Notes: generated by a model not told the origin, from the sequence alone. A stretch of DNA of 5,873 nucleotides from Candidatus Sulfotelmatobacter sp. (GCA_030040725.1 JASHTD010000329.1:1-5873); one strand, 5' to 3'; shown: positions 1 through 5,349, numbered from the stretch's first letter. Numbers and translations: made by a program.

Positions 1-83
1 TCAAGGGCAACGGTGTGATCAGCGAAGGCGTGCGCCCGCCGAACGTTTGGACCAAGTGGTTCCTGCGGATTTTTGGTTTTTAG
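1..83 (+). CDS. flgH: FlgH, flagellar L-ring protein, C-terminal end (partial)
   Basis: Reading from base 3, the first 26 codons encode a peptide beginning KGNGVISEGVRPPNV and ending KWFLRIFGF, then a TAG stop at 81-83. The pattern GxGVI...VRPPN followed by a short aromatic/hydrophobic tail is the usual C-terminus of FlgH, the lipoprotein that forms the outer-membrane L-ring around the flagellar rod. Most of the gene lies outside the left edge, so the signal peptide and lipobox cannot be checked. The stop codon overlaps the ribosome binding site of the next gene, flgI, which supports one operon and the standard flgH-flgI-flgJ order. The assignment rests on a short tail plus this context. Confidence 0.8.
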   Translation, partial: KGNGVISEGVRPPNVWTKWFLRIFGF

Positions 84-91
84 GAGAAGTC

Positions 92-599
92 ATGCTGCGG
101 GCAAATAGCGAGTTCTTTTGCCGTTGTCATCTCCAGCCGATTTGCGGGCTTGCAGTCGTTCTCCTCATGGCCGGCGTTTTCTTGACTAGCCCGACAGGAT
201 CTTCCGGCACTACTCGCCCGCATCGAGAATCTAGAAGTGCAAGTGCGGCGCCGGGCTAAAGTGGTGATCAACGAGCGCACCGGCACGGTGGTGTTGGGAT
301 CGGATGTGCGCCTGGGAGCGGTCTCGATCCTGCACGGCAGCTTCTCGATCGAGGTGTCGACCAGCTATAGCGCGTCACAACCGAATCCCGGCTCCCCGGG
401 GCAGACCGAGATTCTGCCGGAAACCAGGCTTACGGCAAAAGAATCTCCGGCGCGCAATGTGGCATTGAGCGAGGGCGCCAGCGTTGAAGAACTGGTGACC
501 CGGCTGCAAGCGATCGGAGCAACGGCGCGCGATGTGGTTTCGATTCTGCAGGCGATCAAGGCAGCCGGGGCGCTCGAGGCCGATCTGGAGGTGATCTGA
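92..599 (+). pseudogene. flgI: FlgI, flagellar P-ring protein, internally deleted and frame-disrupted
   Basis: FlgI normally forms the periplasmic P-ring and is about 350-380 residues long with a Sec signal peptide. Here an ATG at 92, with AGGAG at 82-86, opens a short reading frame whose hydrophobic stretch (GLAVVLLMAGVFLTS) looks like a signal peptide. That frame then runs into unrelated sequence and stops at 257-259. The FlgI C-terminus is in another frame: from 186 it reads LARQDLPALLARIENLEV, then AKVVINERTGTVVLGSDV, QTEILPET, and ends ALEADLEVI with TGA at 597-599. These are family-typical blocks, including the near-invariant NERTG. By comparison with E. coli FlgI, roughly 200 central residues (about 600 bases) are missing between about 170 and 190, and the join is out of frame. 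The C-terminal part alone could start at GTG 237, but it would lack a signal peptide. Either the gene is truly inactivated, or the assembly lost a segment here. Identity is certain; status is inferred. Confidence 0.8.
587..596 (+). promoter_or_regulatory. Extended Shine-Dalgarno for flgJ inside the end of flgI
   Basis: GGAGGTGATC at 587-596 is a ten-base match to the complement of the common bacterial 16S rRNA 3' end. The GGAGG core ends 7 bases before the flgJ ATG at 599. It is built from the last codons of flgI (Leu-Glu-Val-Ile-stop), so it also encodes the conserved FlgI C-terminus. It fixes the flgJ start and suggests strong initiation independent of upstream translation. Confidence 0.8.
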
Positions 600-898
600 T
601 GAGTACTGTTTCCGCTTTTTCGCCGGCGGGCGCAGCTGCAGCTGCCCTGTTGCCGGCCGCTTCGCCTCCTGACTTGACCAAGGGCCGCAAAGCCGCCCGC
701 GAGTTCGAGGCACAACTGATCGCCACCGTGCTGGAGTCGTTTGAGAAGACCTTCGCGACGCTGCCCGGCCAGCAAGACACTGCCGGACAGGACAATTACA
801 ACTACATGGGCACCCAGGCGATGGCATCGGCCTTAGCGGAAGGAGGTGGTTTTGGAATTGCGCAAATGATCGCTGCCCATTTAGGGGCACGAAAGTAG
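599..898 (+). CDS. flgJ: FlgJ-type rod-binding protein, single domain without muramidase
   Basis: This 99-residue protein matches the N-terminal rod-binding domain of FlgJ (rod-binding family). After a low-complexity Ala/Pro leader (about residues 1-28) come AAREFEAQLIATVLESFEKT (about 33-52), a polar loop, YMGTQAMASALAEGGGFGIA and a final short helix. The EFEAQ block and the A..LA.GGG.GIA block are the family signature. In enterobacteria FlgJ also carries a C-terminal peptidoglycan hydrolase. Here the gene stops after the scaffold domain, so another enzyme must open the cell wall for the rod. This short form is common outside the gamma-proteobacteria. The ATG shares one base with the flgI TGA (597-599) and has an excellent Shine-Dalgarno. 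FlgJ acts in the periplasm as the cap on which the rod is built. The gene appears intact despite the damaged flgI upstream. Confidence 0.9.
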   Translation: MSTVSAFSPAGAAAAALLPAASPPDLTKGRKAAREFEAQLIATVLESFEKTFATLPGQQDTAGQDNYNYMGTQAMASALAEGGGFGIAQMIAAHLGARK

Positions 899-948
899 GT
901 GCAAACCAACCGCCAGTTACAGTCGAGGGCGATTCCAGAAGGAAGCAC

Positions 949-975
949 TCAAGTTTTCCTAACTTCTGCCGATGG
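949..975 (+). promoter_or_regulatory. Sigma-28 (FliA)-type promoter, distal copy
   Basis: TCAAGTTT at 949-956, an 11-base spacer and GCCGATGG at 968-975 closely resemble the sigma-28 consensus TAAAGTTT-N11-GCCGATAA. Transcription would start near 980-985, about 130 bases before flgM. The spacer has the same AAGTTTTC(C)TAAC beginning as the proximal copy about 102 bases downstream, which suggests a local duplication. Its boxes match the consensus less well than the proximal site. Confidence 0.7.
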
Positions 976-1050
976 AACAACATGTCAGTGGGCAGACGTG
1001 CAGCGCTGCGACAAGAACCAGCAGGAGAATGGAAAAGACCCGATAGGAAT

Positions 1051-1077
1051 TAAAGTTTTCTAACCGCCTGCCGATAC
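1051..1077 (+). promoter_or_regulatory. Sigma-28 (FliA)-type promoter of flgM, proximal copy
   Basis: TAAAGTTT at 1051-1058, an 11-base spacer (1059-1069) and GCCGATAC at 1070-1077 match the sigma-28 consensus at every position but the last. The start point would fall around 1083-1087, leaving a leader of about 25-30 bases that contains the flgM ribosome binding site. Since FlgM inhibits sigma-28, this gives the familiar autoregulatory loop in which FlgM output follows sigma-28 activity. The promoter probably also drives the flgN, flgK and flgL genes. Confidence 0.88.
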
Positions 1078-1096
1078 CTAAATTGCAAGCAAAATC

Positions 1097-1105
1097 GGGA
1101 GGAGG
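1097..1105 (+). promoter_or_regulatory. Strong ribosome binding site of flgM
   Basis: GGGAGGAGG at 1097-1105 lies 6 bases before the ATG at 1112. It is one of the strongest purine-rich initiation sites in the window and it fixes the flgM start. Confidence 0.8.
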
Positions 1106-1111
1106 CAATCA

Positions 1112-1432
1112 ATGAGAATCGATGGAAATTCAGGGTCACAACCCCTACCTCAGGCGTCGCCAAGCGCGAACCAGGCCGCAACGAGCGTCACCGCCCAGAC
1201 GTCCAAACCGGAAACTGTGGGCAGCGGGGTTTTGGGGGAGGATCAGGCAGATCTCTCGGGCAGCCATGCTGAGGTGCAGGCGCTAGCTGCACAAGCCTTA
1301 CAATTTCCGGAGATTCGCCAGACCAAGGTAAGCGCTTTGCGGCAGGTAGTTGAAAATGGCAGCTACCAACCCTCATCCAGCCAGATCGCGGATGCCATGC
1401 TGGCGCACATGCTCGTTGTTCCGGCGGCTTAA
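1112..1432 (+). CDS. flgM: FlgM, negative regulator of flagellin synthesis (anti-sigma-28)
   Basis: FlgM binds sigma-28 (FliA) and holds back late flagellar genes until the hook is finished, when it is secreted through the flagellar export channel. The 106-residue product has the expected layout. Residues 1-43 are a Ser/Gln/Ala/Thr-rich, probably disordered N-terminal half (the export region). A short conserved DQADLSG block lies at 44-50. The sigma-binding C-terminal helices follow, with IRQTKVSALRQVVENGSY at 68-85 and QIADAMLAHML at 91-101. The R..V..LR..V..G.Y......IA.AML pattern is diagnostic of the family. A near-consensus sigma-28 promoter and a strong ribosome binding site lie directly upstream, as expected for autoregulation. 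The next clear gene, flgN, starts only after a 288-base spacer, which is unusually wide for this pair. Confidence 0.93.
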   Translation: MRIDGNSGSQPLPQASPSANQAATSVTAQTSKPETVGSGVLGEDQADLSGSHAEVQALAAQALQFPEIRQTKVSALRQVVENGSYQPSSSQIADAMLAHMLVVPAA

Positions 1433-1720
1433 GGACTAGCATCCGGAGAGAAAGGAAACACCGCACAAGCGGTCATCGTGGACGGCACTGACGTAGCAAT
1501 TGGTTCGACCGGGGAGCGCATGGACCCGGTGCCGGCGGGGGCACCCGCGCAGGGACAGACGGCCGCGGAAAATCCGCAGAATCCCCCTCGGCGGCGCCCT
1601 CCTGCCGAGCCAGCTTCGGCCGCGGGAGGAGAGGAAGCAGCAGACACAGAGAGCGCATCGGATGCCAACAGTGCCCCGCATCGCGTGGATAGTTTGGCAT
1701 AAGACAAATAAGACAAATGT
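1433..1720 (+). other. flgM-flgN spacer with no convincing gene
   Basis: This stretch is GC-rich and has few stop codons in most frames, so long open frames here mean little. One plus-strand frame stays open from the flgM stop to TAA at 1700-1702, the same frame as both flgM and flgN. From GTG 1478 it would give a 74-residue Pro/Ala/Glu-rich, apparently disordered peptide with no recognisable domain. No ribosome binding site is correctly spaced: the purine run at 1444-1457 is about 20 bases too far upstream. Third positions show no marked GC enrichment over the local background. Two small perfect stems are visible: GCGGA/TCCGC (1565-1569 with 1573-1577) and CTCGGC/GCCGAG (1587-1592 with 1604-1609). 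Neither is followed by a T-run, so neither looks like an intrinsic terminator. The stretch could be a poorly conserved small gene, a decayed gene, or an untranslated spacer with RNA structure. Confidence 0.5.
1700..1717 (+). repeat. Tandem duplicate of a 9-base unit with doubled stop codon
   Basis: TAAGACAAA occurs twice in a row (1700-1708 and 1709-1717). Both TAA triplets are in the same frame, so the open frame that reaches 1702 meets a second stop 9 bases later. The repeat ends just before the possible flgN GTG start at 1721. A small slippage duplication is the simplest explanation. Confidence 0.75.
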
Positions 1721-2185
1721 GTGGGAGAGATTTCAGCAAGCGCCAACCCTTCGATGACGAATCCAACTCAGGCAGCCAACCGCGGAACAGAGAAGATTCT
1801 GCGATCGCGCCTGGCCTTGCACCTGGCGCTCGAAGCCAGCCTCGAAAAGAGCCGGAAGGCTCTGCTGGCCTTGGATCTGGCTGGCCTCGTAATCGAAACG
1901 CGAGAACAGATTCTGCTAGCTCGCAGCGTGGCGGTCTTGGATGCTTCGCGCGGAAGCGCCGTCAGAATCGAGTGGCGACCCGGGCGAAACGATCTGATTT
2001 CCACCCAAACCCTTGAACAATTGCGAGCGAGTGCGTTGCGTGTTCAGTCCACTATCCGTTTGCAGTTAGCACTGTTGGTGCGGTCGCACCAAAAGCTGCG
2101 AGTCATGGCAAACATGTTGGCGGGAACGAGCGCGCCCTACAGCCGCGTCGCAGAACAGCGATTGCGCGGCGGGCTGCAGGCCTAA
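1721..2185 (+). CDS. flgN: FlgN-like flagellar export chaperone
   Basis: FlgN is the cytoplasmic chaperone that guards the hook-filament junction proteins FlgK and FlgL and delivers them to the export gate. The product is 154 residues from GTG 1721, or 143 from ATG 1754. No good Shine-Dalgarno supports either start; residue conservation would favour 1754, because the first 11 residues look unstructured. From about residue 24 the protein is almost entirely helical with heptad-like Leu/Ala spacing: LALHLALEASLEKSRKALLA, then ETREQILLARSVAVLDASRG, and a C-terminal helix pair around TIRLQLALLVRSHQKLRVMA. The size, the all-helical pattern with an acidic/Leu N-terminal helix, and a position directly upstream of flgK and flgL match FlgN. 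Sequence identity in this family is low, so context carries much of the call. The last residues (RVAEQRLRGGLQA) are basic. Confidence 0.75.
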   Translation: MGEISASANPSMTNPTQAANRGTEKILRSRLALHLALEASLEKSRKALLALDLAGLVIETREQILLARSVAVLDASRGSAVRIEWRPGRNDLISTQTLEQLRASALRVQSTIRLQLALLVRSHQKLRVMANMLAGTSAPYSRVAEQRLRGGLQA

Positions 2186-2194
2186 TCATTCACC

Positions 2195-2202
2195 GAAGGA
2201 AG
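2195..2202 (+). promoter_or_regulatory. Ribosome binding site of flgK
   Basis: GAAGGAAG at 2195-2202 lies 11 bases before the ATG at 2214. It is slightly far but the best match in the 28-base gap after flgN, and it supports this start. Confidence 0.5.
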
Positions 2203-2213
2203 ACGGATCATTT

Positions 2214-3596
2214 ATGTCAAGCCTGAATGCGAGCCTGGCGACGGCGCTCAGCGGCTTGATGGCAGATCAGGGAGCAATGGAAACGACCAGTAACAACGTC
2301 GCGAATGCGGACACACCCGGTTACACCCGAGAGGTTCCAGTCCTCGTAACGAGCGATCCCGTTGAGCTGGGCAATCTGACGTTCGGCACGGGCGTGACCC
2401 TGCAGAGCGTGGAAAGCATCCGCGACCCGCTGCTCGAGTCACAGATTCAGCAGCAGACCCAGACTGAAAACCAATACAACACACTGTCCTCGGCGCTGCA
2501 GCAGACCCAACTCAACTTCACCACGACCACCAGCGATATCGGCACCGAAATTACGAACTTTTTTAACAGCATTAATCAGCTCTCGACCGATCCTTCGGAT
2601 TTGTCAGTCCGCCAGGGGGTGCTTACCGCCGCTGACAACCTGGCTACCAGCTTCAACACCACCGCGAACAACCTGACCCAGCAACAGCAAACTCTGGATC
2701 TGAGCGCGGTGCAAATCGTCGACCAGATCAACCAGCTCACCAGCCAGATCGCGCAGCTTAATGCCCAAATCAGCGGGCTGCAAAATGCGGGCCAGAGCGC
2801 CGGATCGTTCGTCGACCAGCGCCAGCAGGCCATCGACCAGCTCTCGTCCCTGGTAGATGTTTCGGTGATTCCCACCAGCAACACGCTAACGCTGACGACT
2901 GGCAACGGAGCGCCGCTGGTCAGTGGCAACCAAAACTTTCAGCTCTCGACCCAGACCAACGCGGCCGGACTGCACGAGATTTATTCCGAAGGAAATAACA
3001 TCACCAGCCAGATTACTTCCGGACAGCTGGGGGGAACGATCGAAGCGCGGGATCAGGAGATTCCCGCGATCGAGAATCAGCTTGATACGCTGGCCGCCGG
3101 GATCGCCAATTCGGTGAATGCGGTGCAGACGACGGGCTACGATCTTAACGGGAATCTGGCGACGAATGAGCCACTTTTCAATCCTCCGCCGGCGAACACG
3201 ACCGGAGCAGCAGCCAGCCTTTCGGTCGCGATCACCAATCCTTCATTGATCGCCGCCAGTTCCGACGGCACCTCAGGCAGCAACGGAAATGCGCAAGCGA
3301 TGTACGCGCTGAGCAGCCAGGCCATCATCGCTGGACAGAATCCCACGGACTATTACTCCGGGATCGTTTCAAACGTCGGCAACGCCACGGCCAATGCCTC
3401 GGCCGAGCAGAGCGCCTCCAATCAGATTCTGCAACAGCTCAATGATCAACTCTCTTCGGTGTCGGGGGTTTCTCTCGATGAGGAGGCGGCCAACATGGTG
3501 CAGTATCAGGACGCTTACCAGGCCTCGGCGCAGGTCATCACCACGATCAACGACATGATGTATGCCGTGATCCAGATGACGACATTAACCGGCTGA
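2214..3596 (+). CDS. flgK: FlgK, hook-associated protein 1
   Basis: FlgK is the first of the two junction proteins that join the hook to the filament; it is exported and polymerises at the hook tip. The N-terminal D0 segment is clear: SLNASLATALSGLMADQGAM, then SNNVANADTPGYTRE (about residues 26-40), the signature shared by rod, hook and HAP proteins. Residues about 80-215 form a long Gln/Asn/Leu-rich helical region with heptad character (for example QIVDQINQLTSQIAQLNAQI). A beta-rich variable domain follows. The C-terminal D0 helix starts at about 418 with GVSLDEEAANMVQYQDAYQA and ends NDMMYAVIQM, the standard FlgK ending. At 460 residues it is shorter than the enterobacterial protein (about 547), and the shortfall is in the exposed middle domain rather than the conserved ends. 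The gene lies between flgN and flgL, 5 bases before flgL, so co-translation of the two junction proteins is likely. Confidence 0.96.
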   Translation: MSSLNASLATALSGLMADQGAMETTSNNVANADTPGYTREVPVLVTSDPVELGNLTFGTGVTLQSVESIRDPLLESQIQQQTQTENQYNTLSSALQQTQLNFTTTTSDIGTEITNFFNSINQLSTDPSDLSVRQGVLTAADNLATSFNTTANNLTQQQQTLDLSAVQIVDQINQLTSQIAQLNAQISGLQNAGQSAGSFVDQRQQAIDQLSSLVDVSVIPTSNTLTLTTGNGAPLVSGNQNFQLSTQTNAAGLHEIYSEGNNITSQITSGQLGGTIEARDQEIPAIENQLDTLAAGIANSVNAVQTTGYDLNGNLATNEPLFNPPPANTTGAAASLSVAITNPSLIAASSDGTSGSNGNAQAMYALSSQAIIAGQNPTDYYSGIVSNVGNATANASAEQSASNQILQQLNDQLSSVSGVSLDEEAANMVQYQDAYQASAQVITTINDMMYAVIQMTTLTG

Positions 3597-3601
3597 ACGA
3601 T

Positions 3602-4489
3602 ATGCGAGTCAATCCCAATCCGTATCCTGACCTGCTCGCTGACATTGCCCAGACGCAGCAGGAAATTCAGACTGACGAGCAGGAAATCGCCACCGGCCAA
3701 ACGGTCAACCTGCCTTCCGACAATCCAGCCGCGGCGGCGACGCTAGTTCAGAATGCCAGCCAAACCTCGGAGGCCGATCAGTTCCAGCGCAGCCTGGGCA
3801 GCATCCAGGGAGAAATGCAGAACGCCGATTCTGCCCTCAATTCCGTCATTTCGGTCCTCCAGCAGGCGATTACTCTGGGAACCGAAGGAGCCAACGGCAC
3901 CGTTAATACCGCTGATCGCACCGCTATCGCTACCCAGGTGCAGGGAATCCAGAGCCAGTTGCTCGGCCTGGCGAACCTCACCTATCAGGGTACCTACGTC
4001 TTTGCGGGAACCGCCAGTCTTACCCAGCCCTACGTGCTCGATGCAAGCTCGCCCTCCGGAGTGACATATCAGGGCAACTCCGACGTCAATACGGTTACCC
4101 TGGGCAACGACTTTTCTCTGCAAACCAATCTTCCCGGCCCCGGCCTGTTCTCATCTTCCGGCACCGACATGTTCCAGAGCATTCAAGACCTCATCACCAG
4201 CCTGCAGAGCGGCAACAACATTGGCGCGGCGGTGACCGAAGTTGGCAGCTCGCTAAACGCTATCGACACGGCACGAGTCTTTTACGGCAACGCCTTGAAC
4301 CAGCTCAATTCGCAACAGACCTATCTGAGCAGCCAGACACAGCAACTGGCGCAGGAGCAGGACACCATCGATGCAGCAAACCTTCCCAACGTGATCAGTA
4401 ACCTTACGACCGGCCAGGTCTCTCTCGAGGCAACGCTCGAAACAATTGGCCAAACCTCGCAGACCAATCTCTTCGATTACCTGCGATAA
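3602..4489 (+). CDS. flgL: FlgL, hook-associated protein 3
   Basis: FlgL is the second junction protein, lying between FlgK and the flagellin filament. The 295-residue product has flagellin-like ends. The N-terminal helix (about 1-60) includes the GQTVNLPSDNPAAAATLV block, equivalent to the usual sG..i..psDdPaaa motif. It is followed by a coiled-coil helix (QGEMQNADSALNSVISVLQQ) and the ANLTYQGTYVFAGT turn (about 124-137) typical of FlgL. The middle is a compact beta domain. The C-terminal helix from about 224 (ARVFYGNALNQLNSQ...) ends LEATLETIGQTSQTNLFDYL, matching the flagellin/FlgL C-terminus. The length is close to E. coli FlgL (317). The ATG lies 5 bases after the flgK TGA (3594-3596) with no strong Shine-Dalgarno, so translation probably depends on coupling to flgK. 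It is the last gene of the plus-strand operon and ends 57 bases from a converging gene. Confidence 0.94.
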   Translation: MRVNPNPYPDLLADIAQTQQEIQTDEQEIATGQTVNLPSDNPAAAATLVQNASQTSEADQFQRSLGSIQGEMQNADSALNSVISVLQQAITLGTEGANGTVNTADRTAIATQVQGIQSQLLGLANLTYQGTYVFAGTASLTQPYVLDASSPSGVTYQGNSDVNTVTLGNDFSLQTNLPGPGLFSSSGTDMFQSIQDLITSLQSGNNIGAAVTEVGSSLNAIDTARVFYGNALNQLNSQQTYLSSQTQQLAQEQDTIDAANLPNVISNLTTGQVSLEATLETIGQTSQTNLFDYLR

Positions 4490-4546
4490 GCGAGGTCTCT
4501 TCGCCGCAAACAACAGTCGGAGCCGGCAAGCGAAACTTCCGCTCGG
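4490..4546. other. Convergent intergenic gap without a clear terminator
   Basis: These 57 bases separate the ends of flgL (plus) and the fliT-like gene (minus). Only an imperfect stem is visible: AGCCG at 4521-4525 with CGGCT at 4544-4548, plus an inner GCG/CGC and an unequal bulge. It has no T-run on either side. Termination is therefore Rho-dependent, lies inside the genes, or is weak. Confidence 0.5.
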
Positions 4547-4903
4547 CTAGAGAGTCTGGCGTGACGTTCGCGCCCACTCCGAAACCGATTGCAGCCGCGA
4601 GCGCTGTCGTTCGATGCGGGCTCTCTCGGCCAGCAACGCGCGGTGAATCGATGGAAGAAGATCACGCAGGCGTTCTACCTGATGGCGGTATTCCGCCAGT
4701 TCGCCCTCCAATTCCTGATCATGGCTTGCTGCGGGGAGAGCCCTCGCACGCAAACTGGCACCGGCGGCGATCAGATCGGAAAGCAGGGTGCCCATCTGTT
4801 CCGGGGTAACGACTTCTGCTTCGCGCTTTGCGGCAATGTTGTCGAGACAAAATTTCAGGCGCCGGTTGGTGTCCCGCAGGAGCTGCAATAGGGACGGCAT
4901 CAT
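4547..4903 (-). CDS. FliT-like small coiled-coil protein downstream of fliS
   Basis: This 118-residue protein is rich in Leu, Arg, Ala and Glu and appears wholly helical. After MMPSLLQLLRDTNRRLKFCL and a linker, a long amphipathic helix runs from about residue 60 (DQELEGELAEYRHQVERLRD) through HRALLAERARIERQRSRLQS. There is no signal peptide or membrane segment. Its start codon overlaps the fliS stop as ATGA (4900-4903), so translation is coupled to fliS in a fliD-fliS operon. FliT, the FliD export chaperone, is usually encoded in that slot and has similar size and helical content. I therefore infer a FliT-type role, but the sequence shows no signature I can match confidently, so I leave the symbol blank. 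A FlgN-like helical chaperone or an unrelated coiled-coil accessory protein remains possible. The stop is TAG at 4549-4547. Confidence 0.6.
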   Translation of the reverse strand: MMPSLLQLLRDTNRRLKFCLDNIAAKREAEVVTPEQMGTLLSDLIAAGASLRARALPAASHDQELEGELAEYRHQVERLRDLLPSIHRALLAERARIERQRSRLQSVSEWARTSRQTL

Positions 4904-5346
4904 GCGCTCCAGTCAGCGGAAGCATCCTCGGAAGCAATTGGAGGAGCCGCGGAGATCGCCTCTGTCTGTTTGGCGGTAGTCTCGGTAGCTCGCTCAACCT
5001 CTAGCCAGGCTTCATACACCATAACCAGCTGCGCAATTTCCCGTTCCAGGATTTGAACAGATTGCTTCAGGTGGGCTTCACATACTCCCGCCCGAACCAC
5101 GGTATAGAAGCTCTCCAAGTTTCTGGCGACTTCTCCTCCATGTTCCATATCGAGCGAGCCTTGCAGTTGCCCAATCACGGTAATGGCGTGATTGATCTTT
5201 CGCGTGCGCAACTCGATTTGTCCGTTTTCAAGTGCGAGGACGGCCTGCCGCAGATCATCAATCGTCTGCTCATAGAGACAGATCACCAGCCGCACGGGAC
5301 TTGCCCCCCGCGCTGTGGCTTCGCGATAAGAAGTTCGTGCGTCCAT
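4900..5346 (-). CDS. fliS: FliS, flagellin export chaperone
   Basis: FliS binds the C-terminal helix of newly made flagellin in the cytoplasm, stops it polymerising early and presents it to the export apparatus. The 148-residue product shows the family core. YREATARGASPVRLVICLYE (about residues 7-26) contains the nearly invariant ASP..L...LY. It is followed by IELRTRKINHAITVIGQLQG, then SLDMEHGGEVARNLESFYTV with the LD...GG..A.NL..fY signature, and a final helix ending VYEAWLEVE. The C-terminal 30 residues are an extra Ala/Thr/Ser/Glu-rich tail, a little longer than the usual 125-135 residue protein. The ATG at 5346-5344 follows the fliD TAA by 3 bases, with only a weak ribosome binding site. 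The last bases overlap the next gene by four. Both features indicate tight coupling in a fliD-fliS-fliT-like operon. Confidence 0.94.
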   Translation of the reverse strand: MDARTSYREATARGASPVRLVICLYEQTIDDLRQAVLALENGQIELRTRKINHAITVIGQLQGSLDMEHGGEVARNLESFYTVVRAGVCEAHLKQSVQILEREIAQLVMVYEAWLEVERATETTAKQTEAISAAPPIASEDASADWSA

Positions 5347-5349
5347 CGG

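Larger units (their letters stand above)
899..1111 (+). other. flgJ-flgM intergenic regulatory region
   Basis: These 213 bases hold both sigma-28-type promoters and the flgM ribosome binding site. They separate an early operon (flgH-flgI-flgJ) from a late one (flgM onward). No T-run terminator for flgJ is visible, so read-through from the early promoter could add a basal supply of FlgM, as is known in other flagellar systems. The only open frame is a 23-codon one at 982-1053, which I do not annotate as a gene. Confidence 0.7.

Noticed and set aside
92..259. The 55-residue frame at the flgI start as an independent small membrane protein
   Set aside because: Its ribosome binding site and position are those of flgI, its hydrophobic segment fits a FlgI signal peptide, and the part after about residue 31 overlaps the FlgI C-terminal coding sequence in another frame.
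375..983. Long open frame on the minus strand across flgI, flgJ and the intergenic region
   Set aside because: It lies antisense to the recognisable FlgI C-terminus and FlgJ and its product (Arg/Pro/Cys/Ser-rich) resembles no family. It is a shadow of GC-rich coding sequence.
1587..1609. Hairpin that might terminate flgM transcription
   Set aside because: The 6-bp GC stem with an 11-base loop is not followed by a T-run, and the downstream genes flgN-flgK-flgL show no promoter of their own. It is more likely incidental or a processing structure.
1500..1757. Plus-strand frame from TTG 1500 ending inside flgN
   Set aside because: It is very Arg/Pro-rich, begins at a rare start codon with no ribosome binding site, and runs into the flgN frame. 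No support as a gene.
1429..1766. Several minus-strand open frames across the flgM-flgN spacer
   Set aside because: They are Cys/Pro/Arg-rich with no domain, lack convincing starts, and overlap one another in all minus frames. This reflects low stop density at high GC.
4521..4548. Bidirectional terminator between flgL and the fliT-like gene
   Set aside because: The stem is interrupted by an unequal bulge and there is no T-run on either strand.
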